64,000 bases of DNA. Origin: Nitrospirales bacterium (GTDB taxonomy: Bacteria > Nitrospirota > Nitrospiria > Nitrospirales > UBA8639). Location of the stretch: NCBI GenBank assembly GCA_029261295.1, contig JAJDBP010000002.1, positions 452,267 through 516,266 on the forward strand. The letters run 5' to 3'. Shown here in pieces: positions 1-9,060 of the stretch; within the stretch, counting starts at the first letter, position 1, and each line of letters starts with the position of its first letter. The position numbers and the translations under genes were made by a program. A model generated the notes under the pieces. The model worked only from the letters and a program-made list of their open reading frames with translations. It did no database searches and was not told the DNA's origin.

Positions 1-495
1 ACCTATTGGAGCGGCGAGGGGCATGACCGCTGGGCAGCCAATATCCATTAATTTCTGCGCAACAATAGGGTCATCATTTGTATACGGAAGAACGATGAAC
101 CCTTCCGCAATGAGGATTTTTGCGGCTTCAATGAGGCCAGCAGTATCAGGAAATAAGGTACGTTCATCACCAATGACTTCGAGTTTCACTAAATCTGAAA
201 CCCCGGCTGCTCGAGCTAAGCGAGAATATCGGACTGCATCTTCAACGGTATAACAGCCTGCGGTATTGGGGAGGATCGTGTATTTTTTGGGATCAATGTA
301 ATCTAGTAGGTTTTCTGAATTCTTATCTGTAATATTGACTCGACGGACAGCAACCGTGACGATGTCAGCTCCTGAAGCCTCAATGGCAAGCCGAGTTTCC
401 TCAAAATCTTTATATTTTCCAGTTCCAACCCAAAGGCGGGAACGGAATTCCCTTCCCGCAATGATTAAAGGGTCATTTGAAGTATAATTAGTCAT
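1..495 (-). CDS. thiG: Thiazole synthase ThiG (3' end cut off by window edge)
   Basis: The first 165 codons are present, starting at ATG 495; the rest lies beyond base 1. ThiG condenses deoxyxylulose 5-phosphate, dehydroglycine and ThiS-thiocarboxylate sulfur into the thiamin thiazole, in the cytoplasm. The translation starts [17 protein letters not shown] and carries family signatures such as [38 protein letters not shown] and [19 protein letters not shown] contains the lysine that forms the Schiff base in this family. The gene follows thiS by 28 nt on the same strand, so the two are probably cotranscribed. Identification is secure; completeness cannot be judged. Confidence 0.93.
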   Translation of the reverse strand, partial: MTNYTSNDPLIIAGREFRSRLWVGTGKYKDFEETRLAIEASGADIVTVAVRRVNITDKNSENLLDYIDPKKYTILPNTAGCYTVEDAVRYSRLARAAGVSDLVKLEVIGDERTLFPDTAGLIEAAKILIAEGFIVLPYTNDDPIVAQKLMDIGCPAVMPLAAPIG

Positions 496-523
496 CGTGT
501 TTGGTACCTTGGGAATGTCTTGG

Positions 524-730
524 TTATGAAGCCCCACCGCCAAAAAAACTTAAGATTTCTACTTTATCGCCATCTTGAAGTTCCCAGGTCGGAAAAGTTA
601 AACGGTCAAGAATAGTGAGATTCACTTCCACCGCCACTTGTTCAGTTTGTAGATCAAGCTTTTGTAGAAGAGTGGTCACGGTAAGGGGGACGGTATGCTC
701 TTGATTTTCTCCATTCACAATAATCTTCAT
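524..730 (-). CDS. thiS: Sulfur-carrier protein ThiS with C-terminal extension
   Basis: A 68-residue beta-grasp protein starting [12 protein letters not shown], the standard ThiS beginning, and directly upstream of thiG. ThiS is normally adenylated and thiocarboxylated on a terminal Gly-Gly and hands sulfur to ThiG. Here the end reads SFFGGGAS: two residues follow the glycines. Codons near the stop are GGC GGT GGG GCT TCA TAA, so the tail is in frame and not a misread. Some sulfur carriers (QbsE type) carry such tails and need a protease to expose Gly-Gly; whether this one does is inference. No TPP riboswitch is visible upstream. Confidence 0.9.
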   Translation of the reverse strand: MKIIVNGENQEHTVPLTVTTLLQKLDLQTEQVAVEVNLTILDRLTFPTWELQDGDKVEILSFFGGGAS

Positions 731-976
731 GAGGCAAGGCGTTTGAATACCAGTTTTTCATTGGCAACGATTGGTAGGAAATCATCCTACGGGACAGGTG
801 AAATTCTTGTCAATGAATGAGACCTCTGTAGCCACGAATCATCAGTAGGCATAAGGCGAAGGACGTATGATGGTTCACTAGTTTTGAGTGAAGCATATGG
901 CATACAATAAGGGGGTAACGGCATGTTGCCCTTACCCATTAATACCGTATGTCCTAACTTTATCTCCAATTTCGTT

Positions 977-1465
977 ATGACAAAAGTCAATCAAAATTTA
1001 GCTGCCTTGTTTGGCTCCATGGCTGGTTTGTTGGCTTCCCGAGGGGAAAATCCCTACAAAGTAAAAGCCTACCAGCGTGCTGCTGATTCCATACAGAATC
1101 TCCCCGAAGAAATCAGTGCCTATGGTGAACGGGGAGAATTGCGTATGATCTCTGGTATTGGAAAGGAGTTGGAACTTAAAATTCAGGAATTTCTCGCGAC
1201 AGGTCGTATCCGAGCCTATGAAGAACTCAAAACACCTTTACCCGATACTGTTCGAGAATGGGTCAATCTGCCTGGGTTTTCTGAGCCAATCGTGCACGAC
1301 CTTTTTTTTCGATTGGGTATGACCACATGGGAAGATTTGGAAGTTTTGGCTCAATCACACCTTTTGGAAACTCTGCCTGGCTTAAAAGGTCGAAGTGAAG
1401 AAATTCTTGAAGTCATTCGGAGCAAGCGTTCGGTGTATCAAGCAGAAAAAGGGCCCATTCAATAA
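977..1465 (+). CDS. Orphan helix-hairpin-helix protein, PolX N-terminal-like
   Basis: About 162 residues from ATG 977. The N-terminus (NLAALFGSMAGLLASRGENP followed by KVKAYQRAADSI) matches the 8-kDa HhH domain that opens family X DNA polymerases. RMISGIGKELELKI is a DNA-binding helix-hairpin-helix, and a second HhH-like segment (NLPGFSEPIVHDLFFRLGM) follows. The polymerase palm and PHP nuclease domains of bacterial PolX are absent and the protein ends naturally, so it is probably a DNA-binding protein and not a polymerase. An upstream in-frame ATG at 923 has a purine-rich stretch (AAGGGGG) before it and could be the real start, adding 18 residues unlike the family. Confidence 0.7.
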   Translation: MTKVNQNLAALFGSMAGLLASRGENPYKVKAYQRAADSIQNLPEEISAYGERGELRMISGIGKELELKIQEFLATGRIRAYEELKTPLPDTVREWVNLPGFSEPIVHDLFFRLGMTTWEDLEVLAQSHLLETLPGLKGRSEEILEVIRSKRSVYQAEKGPIQ

Positions 1466-1570
1466 GGAGAGAGAAACTAGATGATAGTATGTGGTTACCC
1501 CATCCTAAGAGAATAGGAAAAGAAACGGGCAAAAACCAATACCTGTATTAATTGGAGGGATCAAGATTTT

Positions 1571-1807
1571 ATGGCTATCTCTGCATTTGTATTAATCGAT
1601 ACCACGGGCAATCATACCAAAAGCGCCTATAAGACTCTGACAAGAATTCAAGGTGTACAAGCCGTCTATCCTGTGACTGGCCCACATGATTTAGTGGTAC
1701 AGGCCGAGGCGGAAACCTTAGAAGAATTGAATGACTTGGTTATGGTTCGTATTCGAGGAATAGATGGTATAACCAAGACGAACACAGCTATTGTTCTCAA
1801 GCTTTAA
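1571..1807 (+). CDS. Stand-alone Lrp/AsnC ligand-binding (RAM) domain protein
   Basis: 78 residues, ATG 1571 with GGAGGG about 10 nt upstream. The sequence (AISAFVLIDTTGNHTKSAYK, then IQGVQAVYPVTGPHDLVVQ) is the alpha-beta RAM fold of Lrp/AsnC regulators without the DNA-binding helix-turn-helix. The GPHDLVV segment is typical of the family. Such proteins form oligomers and bind amino acids or similar effectors; the ligand here is unknown. It is separated by about 100 nt from the upstream HhH gene and has no other plus-strand partner. Confidence 0.85.
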   Translation: MAISAFVLIDTTGNHTKSAYKTLTRIQGVQAVYPVTGPHDLVVQAEAETLEELNDLVMVRIRGIDGITKTNTAIVLKL

Positions 1808-1889
1808 CTAAGGGTAGAAAGTGTAGAGTATGAAGTTGCCCTTAAAAACCTGTTGGCCCCTCGTTTTCTCCCAACCCTCTCTTAATTCT

Positions 1890-3203
1890 TTAGGCTGCAG
1901 GCCGAAGTTGTTCAAAGACCTTCCAGGACTTTAACATTTCGACGGCTTTGAGTAACTGTACATCTTCTGGTGGAACTGGTTGAGGAGCATCGGGGTCTAC
2001 GGGAGCTTTAGATTCTTTGCTCTTAGATTTGGAAGGGGTTTTTGCCTTTGCAGTCTTTCCATCTTTTTTATCCTTGCCGGCTTCCTTTTTTGTGACCTGA
2101 ATGGCTTTTGGGTCGATAACAATATCTGGTTGAACTCCAATCGAGTGGATGGATTTGCCTTTGGGGGTATAATACTTTGCGGTGGTTAGGCGAAGACCTG
2201 AACCGTCCGAAAGTGGAAGAATGGTTTGGACTGATCCTTTCCCAAAGCTAGTGGTGCCAATGACGACTGCCTTTCCCCAATCCTGCATGGCAGCAGCGAC
2301 AATTTCAGAAGCGCTGGCTGAGCCGTGGTTGACCAGAACGATCATGGGATATTCATAATGTTTGCTGTTGGCTCCAGACCGATATTCAATCTTTTTCTCA
2401 TTCCGACCTTGGATCGAGACCACAAGGCGTCCGGCTTCTAAAAATTGCTCTGAGACTCCAACGGCAGCCGTAAGCAAGCCTCCAGGGTTATTTCTCAGAT
2501 CAAGAATCAATCCTTGAATATCTTTCGCAGTGAGTTTTTCCAATTCCTTTGTTAAATCTTTCGATGAGGCTTCTTGGAATTGGCTAAGTCGTACATAGCC
2601 GACGTTTCCTTCTAAAAGCTTCGATCGGACACTCTGAATTTTAATAATATCCCTTGTAATGGTGAAGACCAAAGGTTCTTCTAGCCCCTCTCGAAAAACT
2701 GTGAGAGTCACCGATGTTCCTCGTGGCCCTCGCATATGCTGGACGGCTTCCATCAGAGTAAGGTCTTTGGTCGGGATCTCGTCAACTTTAATGATCGTGT
2801 CTCCAGACTGAATGCCGGCGGCGAATGCCGGGGTATCTTCGATGGGCGCAATAACGGTGAGGCGATTTTCTTTAATGCCGATTTGAATACCTAAGCCACC
2901 AAACTCTCCCTTGGTTTCCACTTGCATTTCCTTAAACATGTCGGTGGTCATGAAAGAGGAGTGCGGATCTAGTCCTGCTAGCATGCCCCGCAGGGCCCCT
3001 TGAACCAAATCTTTGGTTTTCGTTTCTTCCACATAATGTTTTTTCACTTGTGAGAGGACTTCAGCAAACACTTGCAATTCTTCATAGGACTCACTGGCAT
3101 GTCCTGTCTGGTCGCCTCCTTTCCCGATAAAAATACCGACAAAGAGAATCGCGGTTAAAGTGAGACCAGAAATGAGGACAGTCGAAAATCGTTCTTTGGC
3201 CAT
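1890..3203 (-). CDS. ctpA: S41 family C-terminal processing peptidase (CtpA/Prc-like)
   Basis: About 437 residues from ATG 3203, which has AGAAGGA 6-8 nt upstream; an upstream in-frame start at 3248 would run into envC and lacks this site. Order: N-terminal membrane anchor (VLISGLTLTAILFVGIFIG), an S41 N-domain (LDPHSSFMT), a PDZ domain (GGLGIQIGIKENRLTVIAPI onward) and the protease core with the nucleophile region GSASASEIVAAAMQDWGKA and the lysine region GTTSFGKGSVQT, the Ser-Lys dyad of the family. A Lys/Ser-rich linker precedes a final helix. It probably trims periplasmic or peptidoglycan-linked proteins. It is last in the ftsE-ftsX-envC run, 26 nt after envC. Confidence 0.92.
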   Translation of the reverse strand: MAKERFSTVLISGLTLTAILFVGIFIGKGGDQTGHASESYEELQVFAEVLSQVKKHYVEETKTKDLVQGALRGMLAGLDPHSSFMTTDMFKEMQVETKGEFGGLGIQIGIKENRLTVIAPIEDTPAFAAGIQSGDTIIKVDEIPTKDLTLMEAVQHMRGPRGTSVTLTVFREGLEEPLVFTITRDIIKIQSVRSKLLEGNVGYVRLSQFQEASSKDLTKELEKLTAKDIQGLILDLRNNPGGLLTAAVGVSEQFLEAGRLVVSIQGRNEKKIEYRSGANSKHYEYPMIVLVNHGSASASEIVAAAMQDWGKAVVIGTTSFGKGSVQTILPLSDGSGLRLTTAKYYTPKGKSIHSIGVQPDIVIDPKAIQVTKKEAGKDKKDGKTAKAKTPSKSKSKESKAPVDPDAPQPVPPEDVQLLKAVEMLKSWKVFEQLRPAA

Positions 3204-3229
3204 GAGTGTTCCTTCTTTTAGGAGTTCGA

Positions 3230-4423
3230 TTATCGCTTTGCCAGCCACTTGAGCGGGTCGATTGGTGTTGTACCTTTTCGTAATTCAAAATACAGAGTAT
3301 CGTCCTGGGTTACGCCTGTTTCTCCAGTATGTCCGATCATTTGCCCCATAGTTACGCTATTGCCTTCAGCGACTAACAATTTTGAGGCATGTGCGTACAG
3401 TGAATAAAACCCATTAGTGTGATCCACGATGACAACGAGCCCATAGCCTTTCAACCAATCGGCATAGACGACCTTCCCCGCTGAAACGGATCGGATGGGA
3501 CTGCCTTCTCTCGCTTGTATTTCAATCCCCTTTTTGGTGACATAGGTATCAAATGTCGGATGTTTTTGCCGTCCAAAGAAGGATACCACTTTTCCTTTCG
3601 TGGGCCAAAGGAAAGAGCCCAAAGAGGGTAGTTTGCCTGGAGTGGTCCGTAATTTCGACTGTGCTAGTTGAAATCGCTGGTCGAGGGCTTTCAGTAAGCT
3701 ATCGACTTGTTCGGCTGATCGCTTGAGATCTTCTACGGTGCGTTCATGTGTATCTTTTTCCTTAGACAGACTCACCAGCACGGTGCGTTTCTTTCTTTTT
3801 AGCCCAGAAATTTCTTTGATGGTGTCCTGGGTCTCGCTTTTGAGCGCGAACAAAGTTTCTCTCGCCTTGGTTTGTTGGTTCTTCAGAAGCTGGAGGTTGG
3901 TAAGGCTTTCTTGAAATTGTTGGACCACAACATGTTCTCGTTGAGCGACCCATGCAATATAATCCATGCGATTTGCCGCCTCGGCAAATGTTTCCGCAGT
4001 AAACAAGGTTTTGAGATAGCCAGACCGGCCTTCGATATACAATAAACGAAGGCGAGCGATTACAGCGTTCCTGTGGTTCTGAAGGTTTTTCTCAAGTTCA
4101 TCAATGCTAATACTCAGTTTGGCTAACTCTTGATCTTTTTCTTTGATTTTCGTGTCGATTCGGTTTCGTTCTTTTTTTTGTCGGTACAGACGCTGATCAA
4201 GTTGTTCTATATTTTTGAGAACCGATCCATGTTGTTTTTTCGCCTTCTTGGCTTTTTTTTTGGATTCTGCAATTTTTTTCCTAAGTTGTTCTAGCCGTTT
4301 GCGTTCCTCGCTCATTTCGTTTTCAATAGAAGACGATTTGGCCCCATACCCAGGAACGAGGGGCATGAAGAACAGGACGAGCAAGCCAGTCATAAGTATG
4401 AAATTTTTTTGAAACCGGGTCAT
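3230..4423 (-). CDS. envC: Murein hydrolase activator EnvC (coiled coil + LytM/M23)
   Basis: 397 residues from ATG 4423, which overlaps the ftsX stop as ATGA. An N-terminal signal segment (FILMTGLLVLFFMPLVPGYG) is followed by about 230 residues of charged coiled coil and a C-terminal LytM domain (LWPTKGKVVSFFG, VDHTNGFYSLYAHAS, TLYFELRKGTTPIDPLKWL). In the LytM domain, the canonical zinc-binding HxxxD and HxH histidines are not clearly complete (YFELR replaces HFELR), as in EnvC-type activators that switch on amidases without cutting themselves. Coupling to ftsEX fits the FtsEX-EnvC complex, which transmits ATPase movement across the inner membrane at the septum. Confidence 0.9.
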   Translation of the reverse strand: MTRFQKNFILMTGLLVLFFMPLVPGYGAKSSSIENEMSEERKRLEQLRKKIAESKKKAKKAKKQHGSVLKNIEQLDQRLYRQKKERNRIDTKIKEKDQELAKLSISIDELEKNLQNHRNAVIARLRLLYIEGRSGYLKTLFTAETFAEAANRMDYIAWVAQREHVVVQQFQESLTNLQLLKNQQTKARETLFALKSETQDTIKEISGLKRKKRTVLVSLSKEKDTHERTVEDLKRSAEQVDSLLKALDQRFQLAQSKLRTTPGKLPSLGSFLWPTKGKVVSFFGRQKHPTFDTYVTKKGIEIQAREGSPIRSVSAGKVVYADWLKGYGLVVIVDHTNGFYSLYAHASKLLVAEGNSVTMGQMIGHTGETGVTQDDTLYFELRKGTTPIDPLKWLAKR

Positions 4424-5319
4424 AATCGAAATCTCATCCATCCGTACATACTGGTGAATGTTCCAACACATCCTAACAAGATTCCTCCAAGAATGAGCAG
4501 GAAGGAAAAAGAGTAGGGGAAAAATTCAAATATTGATGAAAAGCCGCCAATGACACTCAAGGTATGTGTTTTATGCTTAAAAAATTCGAACCCTCCCCGT
4601 AAAAAGACCAAGGCGATTCCACCACCGAGTCCTCCTATGACAGCCCCCTCGATAAGATAGGGAATACTGATAAAGAGATTCGTTCCACCAATTAATCGTA
4701 AAATTTCAATTTCTTCTTGGCGAGTATAAAATGCAAGTTGTACGGTATTGGCAATAATGGTGATAGAGGCTAGAGCCAGGACGCCACCTACGATCAAAGC
4801 TCCGACTTCTATGTAGGTGATCACCAAAGCCAACCGTTCGATCCAATCACGATTGTATCGCACCCGTTCTACATGTGGGTGTTGTTGCAAACGATTAACG
4901 AGATTGGATACGACGCCAGTTGAAGGGATGGTGTTGGCCAAATTCAGTACCAGAGATGCAGGAAAGGGGCTCGATCCTAAGCCATCTAACAGATAAGCTT
5001 CGTCGGGGAATTGGTGCTTGAAATCCTTTAACGCATCATTTTTGGAAATGAGGGTGAGAGAATCGATAGCTGGATCCTCTTGTATTGTTTTTTTTAGGCT
5101 TTGGAGTTCCTGTGGTTCAATAGAATCATCGGGGTACACGATGATTTGAACATTGGTTTGAACGCGGCCAATCAAATTGTGCACATTGTGGTACAACAAT
5201 AAAAATGTTCCAAAGCTGGTGAGCGTGAACGCTGTGGTAATAATGCCAATCACCGTGCTGGCTTGATGTGTTCGGAGGCTGATAAAAGCCTCTCGGATGA
5301 AATACCAAAGGCGTTTCAC
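4420..5319 (-). CDS. ftsX: Cell division ABC permease FtsX
   Basis: 299 residues, GTG start at 5319 overlapping the ftsE stop as GTGA. Topology is FtsX-like: one N-terminal TM (TVIGIITTAFTLTSFGTFLL), an extracytoplasmic domain (about residues 55-165, including VQIIVYPDDS), then three TMs with YTRQEEIEILRLIGGTN, the conserved cytoplasmic coupling region. It is the membrane partner of FtsE and regulates peptidoglycan hydrolases during division through the adjacent EnvC. Overlaps on both sides show tight translational coupling. Confidence 0.94.
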   Translation of the reverse strand: MKRLWYFIREAFISLRTHQASTVIGIITTAFTLTSFGTFLLLYHNVHNLIGRVQTNVQIIVYPDDSIEPQELQSLKKTIQEDPAIDSLTLISKNDALKDFKHQFPDEAYLLDGLGSSPFPASLVLNLANTIPSTGVVSNLVNRLQQHPHVERVRYNRDWIERLALVITYIEVGALIVGGVLALASITIIANTVQLAFYTRQEEIEILRLIGGTNLFISIPYLIEGAVIGGLGGGIALVFLRGGFEFFKHKTHTLSVIGGFSSIFEFFPYSFSFLLILGGILLGCVGTFTSMYGWMRFRL

Positions 5320-5984
5320 GTGTAAGTCCCTTGATCAGATAAAAGGTGCCCACATTCAAGCCGTAACACTCTGCCATTTAATTGTTCCACAACCTGGCGA
5401 TTATGGGTCGCCATCATCACGGTCGTCCCTCGCGCGTTGATGGCTTTGAAAAGTTCCGCAATTTCAATGGTGAGTTGAGGGTCTAAATTTCCTGTCGGCT
5501 CGTCCGCGAGCAAGATAATGGGGCTATTCACAATGGCGCGAGCAATGCAGGCTCTCTGTTGTTCTCCAGCCGAGAGTACTGCGGCGTGTGTACTTTGTTT
5601 ATGTTCCATCCCGACTGCGCGCAAGGCTTCAATGACTTTTCGCCGTGATTCAAACGAGGATAATCCCCGAATAATAAGTGGGAGCGAGACATTTTCAAAA
5701 ACTGTCCGATGGGGAAGCAGTTTGAAGTCTTGTAGAACAAATCCCATGGTTCGGCGATGATAGGGGACATCTGCACGACGAAGCCTAGCAATGTTGCGAT
5801 TTTGGACGAGAATTTGACCATCATCAGGATGTTCTGCTCCGAAAATAAGTTTGAGTAGAGAAGTTTTGCCAGCGCCACTGGGTCCTGTAAGGAGGACGCA
5901 CTCTCCTTTATCGATTCGAAGAGAGATATCGGAGAGTGCTAGACAGCCCTCATAATATTTTGTGACGTGAAATAACTGAATCAT
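5316..5984 (-). CDS. ftsE: Cell division ATP-binding protein FtsE
   Basis: 222 residues from ATG 5984 (MIQLFHVTKYYEG), the usual length. The frame is open upstream to 6140, but that stretch overlaps yraN and is not family-like. Walker A is TGPSGAGKTSLLKL, the Q-loop lies in MGFVLQDFKLLPHRT, the signature is LSAGEQQRACIARAI, and Walker B is IILLADEPTGNLDP, followed by H-loop ATHNRQVV. It powers FtsX. No clear Shine-Dalgarno is seen before ATG 5984. Confidence 0.94.
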   Translation of the reverse strand: MIQLFHVTKYYEGCLALSDISLRIDKGECVLLTGPSGAGKTSLLKLIFGAEHPDDGQILVQNRNIARLRRADVPYHRRTMGFVLQDFKLLPHRTVFENVSLPLIIRGLSSFESRRKVIEALRAVGMEHKQSTHAAVLSAGEQQRACIARAIVNSPIILLADEPTGNLDPQLTIEIAELFKAINARGTTVMMATHNRQVVEQLNGRVLRLECGHLLSDQGTYT

Positions 5985-6108
5985 GGGTGACGGTACTAAA
6001 AATATAGAAAGAATGTACTTATTTGGGTATGTGAATATGAACGATGATGGGGGTTCATTCCAATCTGCGCAAACCGTCTTGGGTGATTTTGGAACCCGTT
6101 CTGTTAAT

Positions 6109-6495
6109 TTACCATTGCCAATCGGAGCTGGGAACCTCAAATGCCTGTTTGATGTGAGTGATTTGAGGGGAATCTACTTGCGGACTTACAATAAGAATGG
6201 CATCAAAGCGACATTGTTTATCTGTAATTTTATATTTAGCAAGATAGAAGAGAGCCAATTTGATGAGCTGTTGCTTTTTATGAGTGCTGATAGCATAGGA
6301 CGCCCCTCCGAATTTGTCCCCGCGTCGAGCTTTGACTTCTATAAAGACAAGGGTGTGGCGGTCTTCAGCGATAAGATCCAATTCCCCGCCTGCCAGGCGC
6401 AGATTTTTTGCAATAATGCGATAGCCCTTTTTTCGTAACATTTGTTCAGCCAGGTTTTCAGCTAACCGCCCAAACAATTGAGATGATGATGGCAT
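6109..6495 (-). CDS. yraN: YraN/UPF0102 family nuclease-like protein
   Basis: 128 residues. N-terminal GRLAENLAEQMLRKKGYRII and the core GGELDLIAEDRHTLVFIEVK contain the acidic/EVK motif of the restriction-endonuclease-like fold, with ARRGDKFGGA following. The exact cellular role of UPF0102 is not established; the usual neighbour is rnhB, as here (8 nt downstream of rnhB). Its 3' end overlaps the open frame upstream of ftsE but not the chosen ftsE start. Confidence 0.9.
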   Translation of the reverse strand: MPSSSQLFGRLAENLAEQMLRKKGYRIIAKNLRLAGGELDLIAEDRHTLVFIEVKARRGDKFGGASYAISTHKKQQLIKLALFYLAKYKITDKQCRFDAILIVSPQVDSPQITHIKQAFEVPSSDWQW

Positions 6496-6503
6496 TGAGT
6501 ATC

Positions 6504-7148
6504 TCAGGCATCCAAGCTACAAGCTTGAACCGGACGAAAGCTTTGGCGGTGTCCAGCACAGGGGCCAAATTGGCGTAATCGTTTCAGATGTTCGGGCGTA
6601 GGATAGCCCTTATGAAGATGAAACTGATAATTGGGGAATTGTTCATGATAGGTTTCCATAATGCGGTCTCGGGTCACTTTGGCCAATATTGAGGCTGCGG
6701 CAATGGAGATGGACAGTTGATCGCCTTTGATCACTGGGCGTTGACGAACAACAATCGTTGGAATGTGAAGGGCATCTAAAAGAAGATAGTCCGGTGGAGC
6801 GGCAAGATTTTGGATGGCGCGAAACCCAGCTAATCGAGTAGCACCTAAAATATTCAACTCGTCGATTTCATGTTCAGAAGCCGTTCCGAGTCCCCAATCT
6901 TGTGCATGTCTAGTAATAGAATCAAAAAGAGAATGGCGTTGAGCGGCTGTCAGGAGTTTAGAGTCGTCGAGAATATCAAGGGAGCAACGCCGAGGGAGAA
7001 TAACGACGGCAGCCACAACTGGGCCGGCCAAGGGGCCGCGGCCAGCTTCATCAAGCCCGGCAATCCGCCGATACCCACAGGCCCAAGCGGATGTCTCAAA
7101 GAAGTCCGTTGGTCCTCTATTGGATTCTCGAAGGGTTGGGTTGTTCAA
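6504..7148 (-). CDS. rnhB: Ribonuclease HII
   Basis: 214 residues; the likely start is TTG 7148. Hallmark motif [20 protein letters not shown] supplies the catalytic Asp-Glu pair, followed by [20 protein letters not shown] and [17 protein letters not shown], which hold the other acidic residues. It removes RNA from RNA-DNA hybrids and excises misincorporated ribonucleotides. It lies between rplS and yraN, a common bacterial order. An ATG start is not available near the motif, so the TTG call rests on reading-frame length. Confidence 0.93.
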   Translation of the reverse strand: MNNPTLRESNRGPTDFFETSAWACGYRRIAGLDEAGRGPLAGPVVAAVVILPRRCSLDILDDSKLLTAAQRHSLFDSITRHAQDWGLGTASEHEIDELNILGATRLAGFRAIQNLAAPPDYLLLDALHIPTIVVRQRPVIKGDQLSISIAAASILAKVTRDRIMETYHEQFPNYQFHLHKGYPTPEHLKRLRQFGPCAGHRQSFRPVQACSLDA

Positions 7149-7183
7149 GATGTAGAGAAGGAATCCTTTTCAGGCATCCCGAG

Positions 7184-7651
7184 TTATTCCGTGGCCTCAG
7201 GGGCACTAGTTTCCTCAGGAGTCGGCTCCTCAACTGCTGCGGTGGAAGCGGTTTTAATGGTTTTAGGTGTGCGTGAGAACTCTCGTTCAGAGATTTTTGC
7301 CGCTTTTCCTTTTTTGTCACGAATGTAATAAAGCTTGGCGCGACGGACTTTCCCTTTTCGAACAACTTCAATGCCGGCAATGTTTGGTGAATGGACGGGA
7401 AAAATTCTTTCCACTCCAACGCCAAATGAGATTTTTCGAACGGTAAAAGTTTCCGTAGCTTTTCCGTGTTTCCTGGCGATCACGAGACCTTCAAAGACCT
7501 GAATCCGCTCTTTTTCCTCTTCTTGGGTTTTCTTTTTGCCCGAGGCCCGTGCTTCCATCACTCGGACTTTCACACGGACTGTATCGCCAATTTCAAAAAA
7601 AGGTGCTGCCTCAGTGGCATATGATTGTTCTAAGCGTTCTAGCTGGTTCAT
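7184..7651 (-). CDS. rplS: 50S ribosomal protein L19 with acidic tail
   Basis: 155 residues; ATG 7651 with AAGGAG upstream. The L19 core ([67 protein letters not shown]) ends near residue 120. The remaining 35 residues are a Thr/Glu/Pro/Ala-rich tail not needed by the usual ~115-residue L19. It sits at the 30S-50S interface in the ribosome. It follows trmD by 15 nt in the classical rpsP-rimM-trmD-rplS order. Confidence 0.97.
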   Translation of the reverse strand: MNQLERLEQSYATEAAPFFEIGDTVRVKVRVMEARASGKKKTQEEEKERIQVFEGLVIARKHGKATETFTVRKISFGVGVERIFPVHSPNIAGIEVVRKGKVRRAKLYYIRDKKGKAAKISEREFSRTPKTIKTASTAAVEEPTPEETSAPEATE

Positions 7652-7666
7652 GGGTGCCTTTCTCCT

Positions 7667-8431
7667 TCAATGTCTCTGCGGATCGTACCCCGCCGAGGTA
7701 TAGTCATGTTCAATTTCTTCTAAAAGTTGATGGTCTTCTCTATTCAGTGGATGATGATCTAATAAATCGGGTCGTTTGAGCAAGGTCTGGCGCAGGGACT
7801 CCTTTCGTCGCCATCGACGAATAGCTTCATGGTTGCCTGACATTAACACGTTTGGCACTGAATGGCCGCGAAGCTCGGCCGGTCGCGTAAAATGAGGGTA
7901 ATCCAATAACGATTCAACAAATGAATCTTGTTGGGCCGATTGTGGATCACCCAGGACGCCAGGAATTTGCCTCATGGCGGCATCAATCATCGTGAGGGCA
8001 GGAAGTTCACCTCCAGTGACCACGTAATCCCCTAGAGAGATCTCTTCAACCGATAATTGCGTCCGGATCCGCTCATCAATCCCTTCATAATGTCCGCAAA
8101 TAAATACCAAAGATCGGGTTTCTCTACTCAATTCTAGTGCCAATCCGTGGGAAAACCGAATTCCTTGGGGCGAGGGGAGGAGAAGACGGATCTCCTTCCT
8201 CCTTTGTTTGAGGGCATCAATGGCAAGAAAAATCGGTTCGGCCTTCATCACCATTCCACCACCACCACCGAAAGGGGTATCGTCGGTAGAGCGATGAGGG
8301 TCATCAGTATAATCACGAAGATTGTGTGTTTGAAGGGTGAGCAGGCCCTTATCCTGAGCACGCTTCATGATGCTTTGGCAGCTCACAGCTTGAATAAGCT
8401 CAGGGAAGACGGTAAGAAGATCACAGTGCAT
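7667..8431 (-). CDS. trmD: tRNA (guanine-N1)-methyltransferase TrmD
   Basis: 254 residues from ATG 8431 (MHCDLLTVFPEL), overlapping the rimM 3' end by 11 nt. Diagnostic SPOUT-knot motifs are present: FGGGGGMVMKAEP, CGHYEGIDERI, and SLGDYVVTGGELPALTMIDA followed by PGVLG. It makes m1G37 in tRNAs and prevents frameshifting. An in-frame upstream ATG at 8461 would overlap rimM more and give a non-family leader. Confidence 0.97.
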   Translation of the reverse strand: MHCDLLTVFPELIQAVSCQSIMKRAQDKGLLTLQTHNLRDYTDDPHRSTDDTPFGGGGGMVMKAEPIFLAIDALKQRRKEIRLLLPSPQGIRFSHGLALELSRETRSLVFICGHYEGIDERIRTQLSVEEISLGDYVVTGGELPALTMIDAAMRQIPGVLGDPQSAQQDSFVESLLDYPHFTRPAELRGHSVPNVLMSGNHEAIRRWRRKESLRQTLLKRPDLLDHHPLNREDHQLLEEIEHDYTSAGYDPQRH

Positions 8432-8984
8432 GATGAATATCCCACCATTCTTTTGAAGCAAGGTGCAAAGATTGCCTGTCTAAATCAACCTTCTTGATGG
8501 TTCTCCGATTGGCGGGGATCAAATACTCATTCTCCTCACTACGAACAACCAATACATGATGCTGGGGATATTCCAAAATTTCTTCTACCGTTCCCATTTG
8601 TTGGCCATCAGGATCTTCCACACTGAGTCCAATCAATTCAAATTGATAATATGTATCCTTTGGACGAGGGAGGTCGTGACTTGTTGGAATCTGGATCCAT
8701 GCCCCTCTAAAATGAGCGGCCTCTTCAGGTGTTGAAAACGCTGAACATTTCATGAGAAACCCTGCAGGCACCTCCCTCACCTGGATAACAGTGGTTTCCT
8801 GTAGTGGAACTGTATCATTTGGAAGGGTGAGGAAGGCCTTCTCTAATTTTCCAAAACGTCCAGGTACATCCGACAGCGATTCCACTTTCACCTCACCGTG
8901 GACTCCAAAGGGTTTCAAAATTCGCCCAATGGTGACAAGGGAGTCGCTGTGAATTTCTGACCGATTTAATACAGGAGACATCAT
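8421..8984 (-). CDS. rimM: 16S rRNA processing protein RimM
   Basis: 187 residues. The N-terminal barrel shows LVTIGRILKPFGVHGEVKVE; the PRC-barrel half has YYQFELIGLSVEDPDGQQMG, VLVVRSEENEYLIPA and the closing KKVDLDRQ. RimM assists 30S head assembly with ribosomal protein S19. Two adjacent ATGs (8984, 8981) begin the frame. Position between rpsP and trmD is conventional. Confidence 0.95.
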   Translation of the reverse strand: MMSPVLNRSEIHSDSLVTIGRILKPFGVHGEVKVESLSDVPGRFGKLEKAFLTLPNDTVPLQETTVIQVREVPAGFLMKCSAFSTPEEAAHFRGAWIQIPTSHDLPRPKDTYYQFELIGLSVEDPDGQQMGTVEEILEYPQHHVLVVRSEENEYLIPANRRTIKKVDLDRQSLHLASKEWWDIHHAL

Positions 8985-9060
8985 GGTGAATTACGCTCTT
9001 TCAGTAACAAGTAAAGCTGATCCTGGCGAATCCGCCTCACCCTTTTCACATTCCTGGTCC

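Noticed and set aside
731..922. TPP riboswitch upstream of thiS
   Set aside because: None of the conserved aptamer segments found before thiC is visible here on the minus strand.
5983..6438. 151-codon open frame on the plus strand
   Set aside because: Lies opposite yraN and the ftsE start region, both of which have strong family motifs; translation shows no features.
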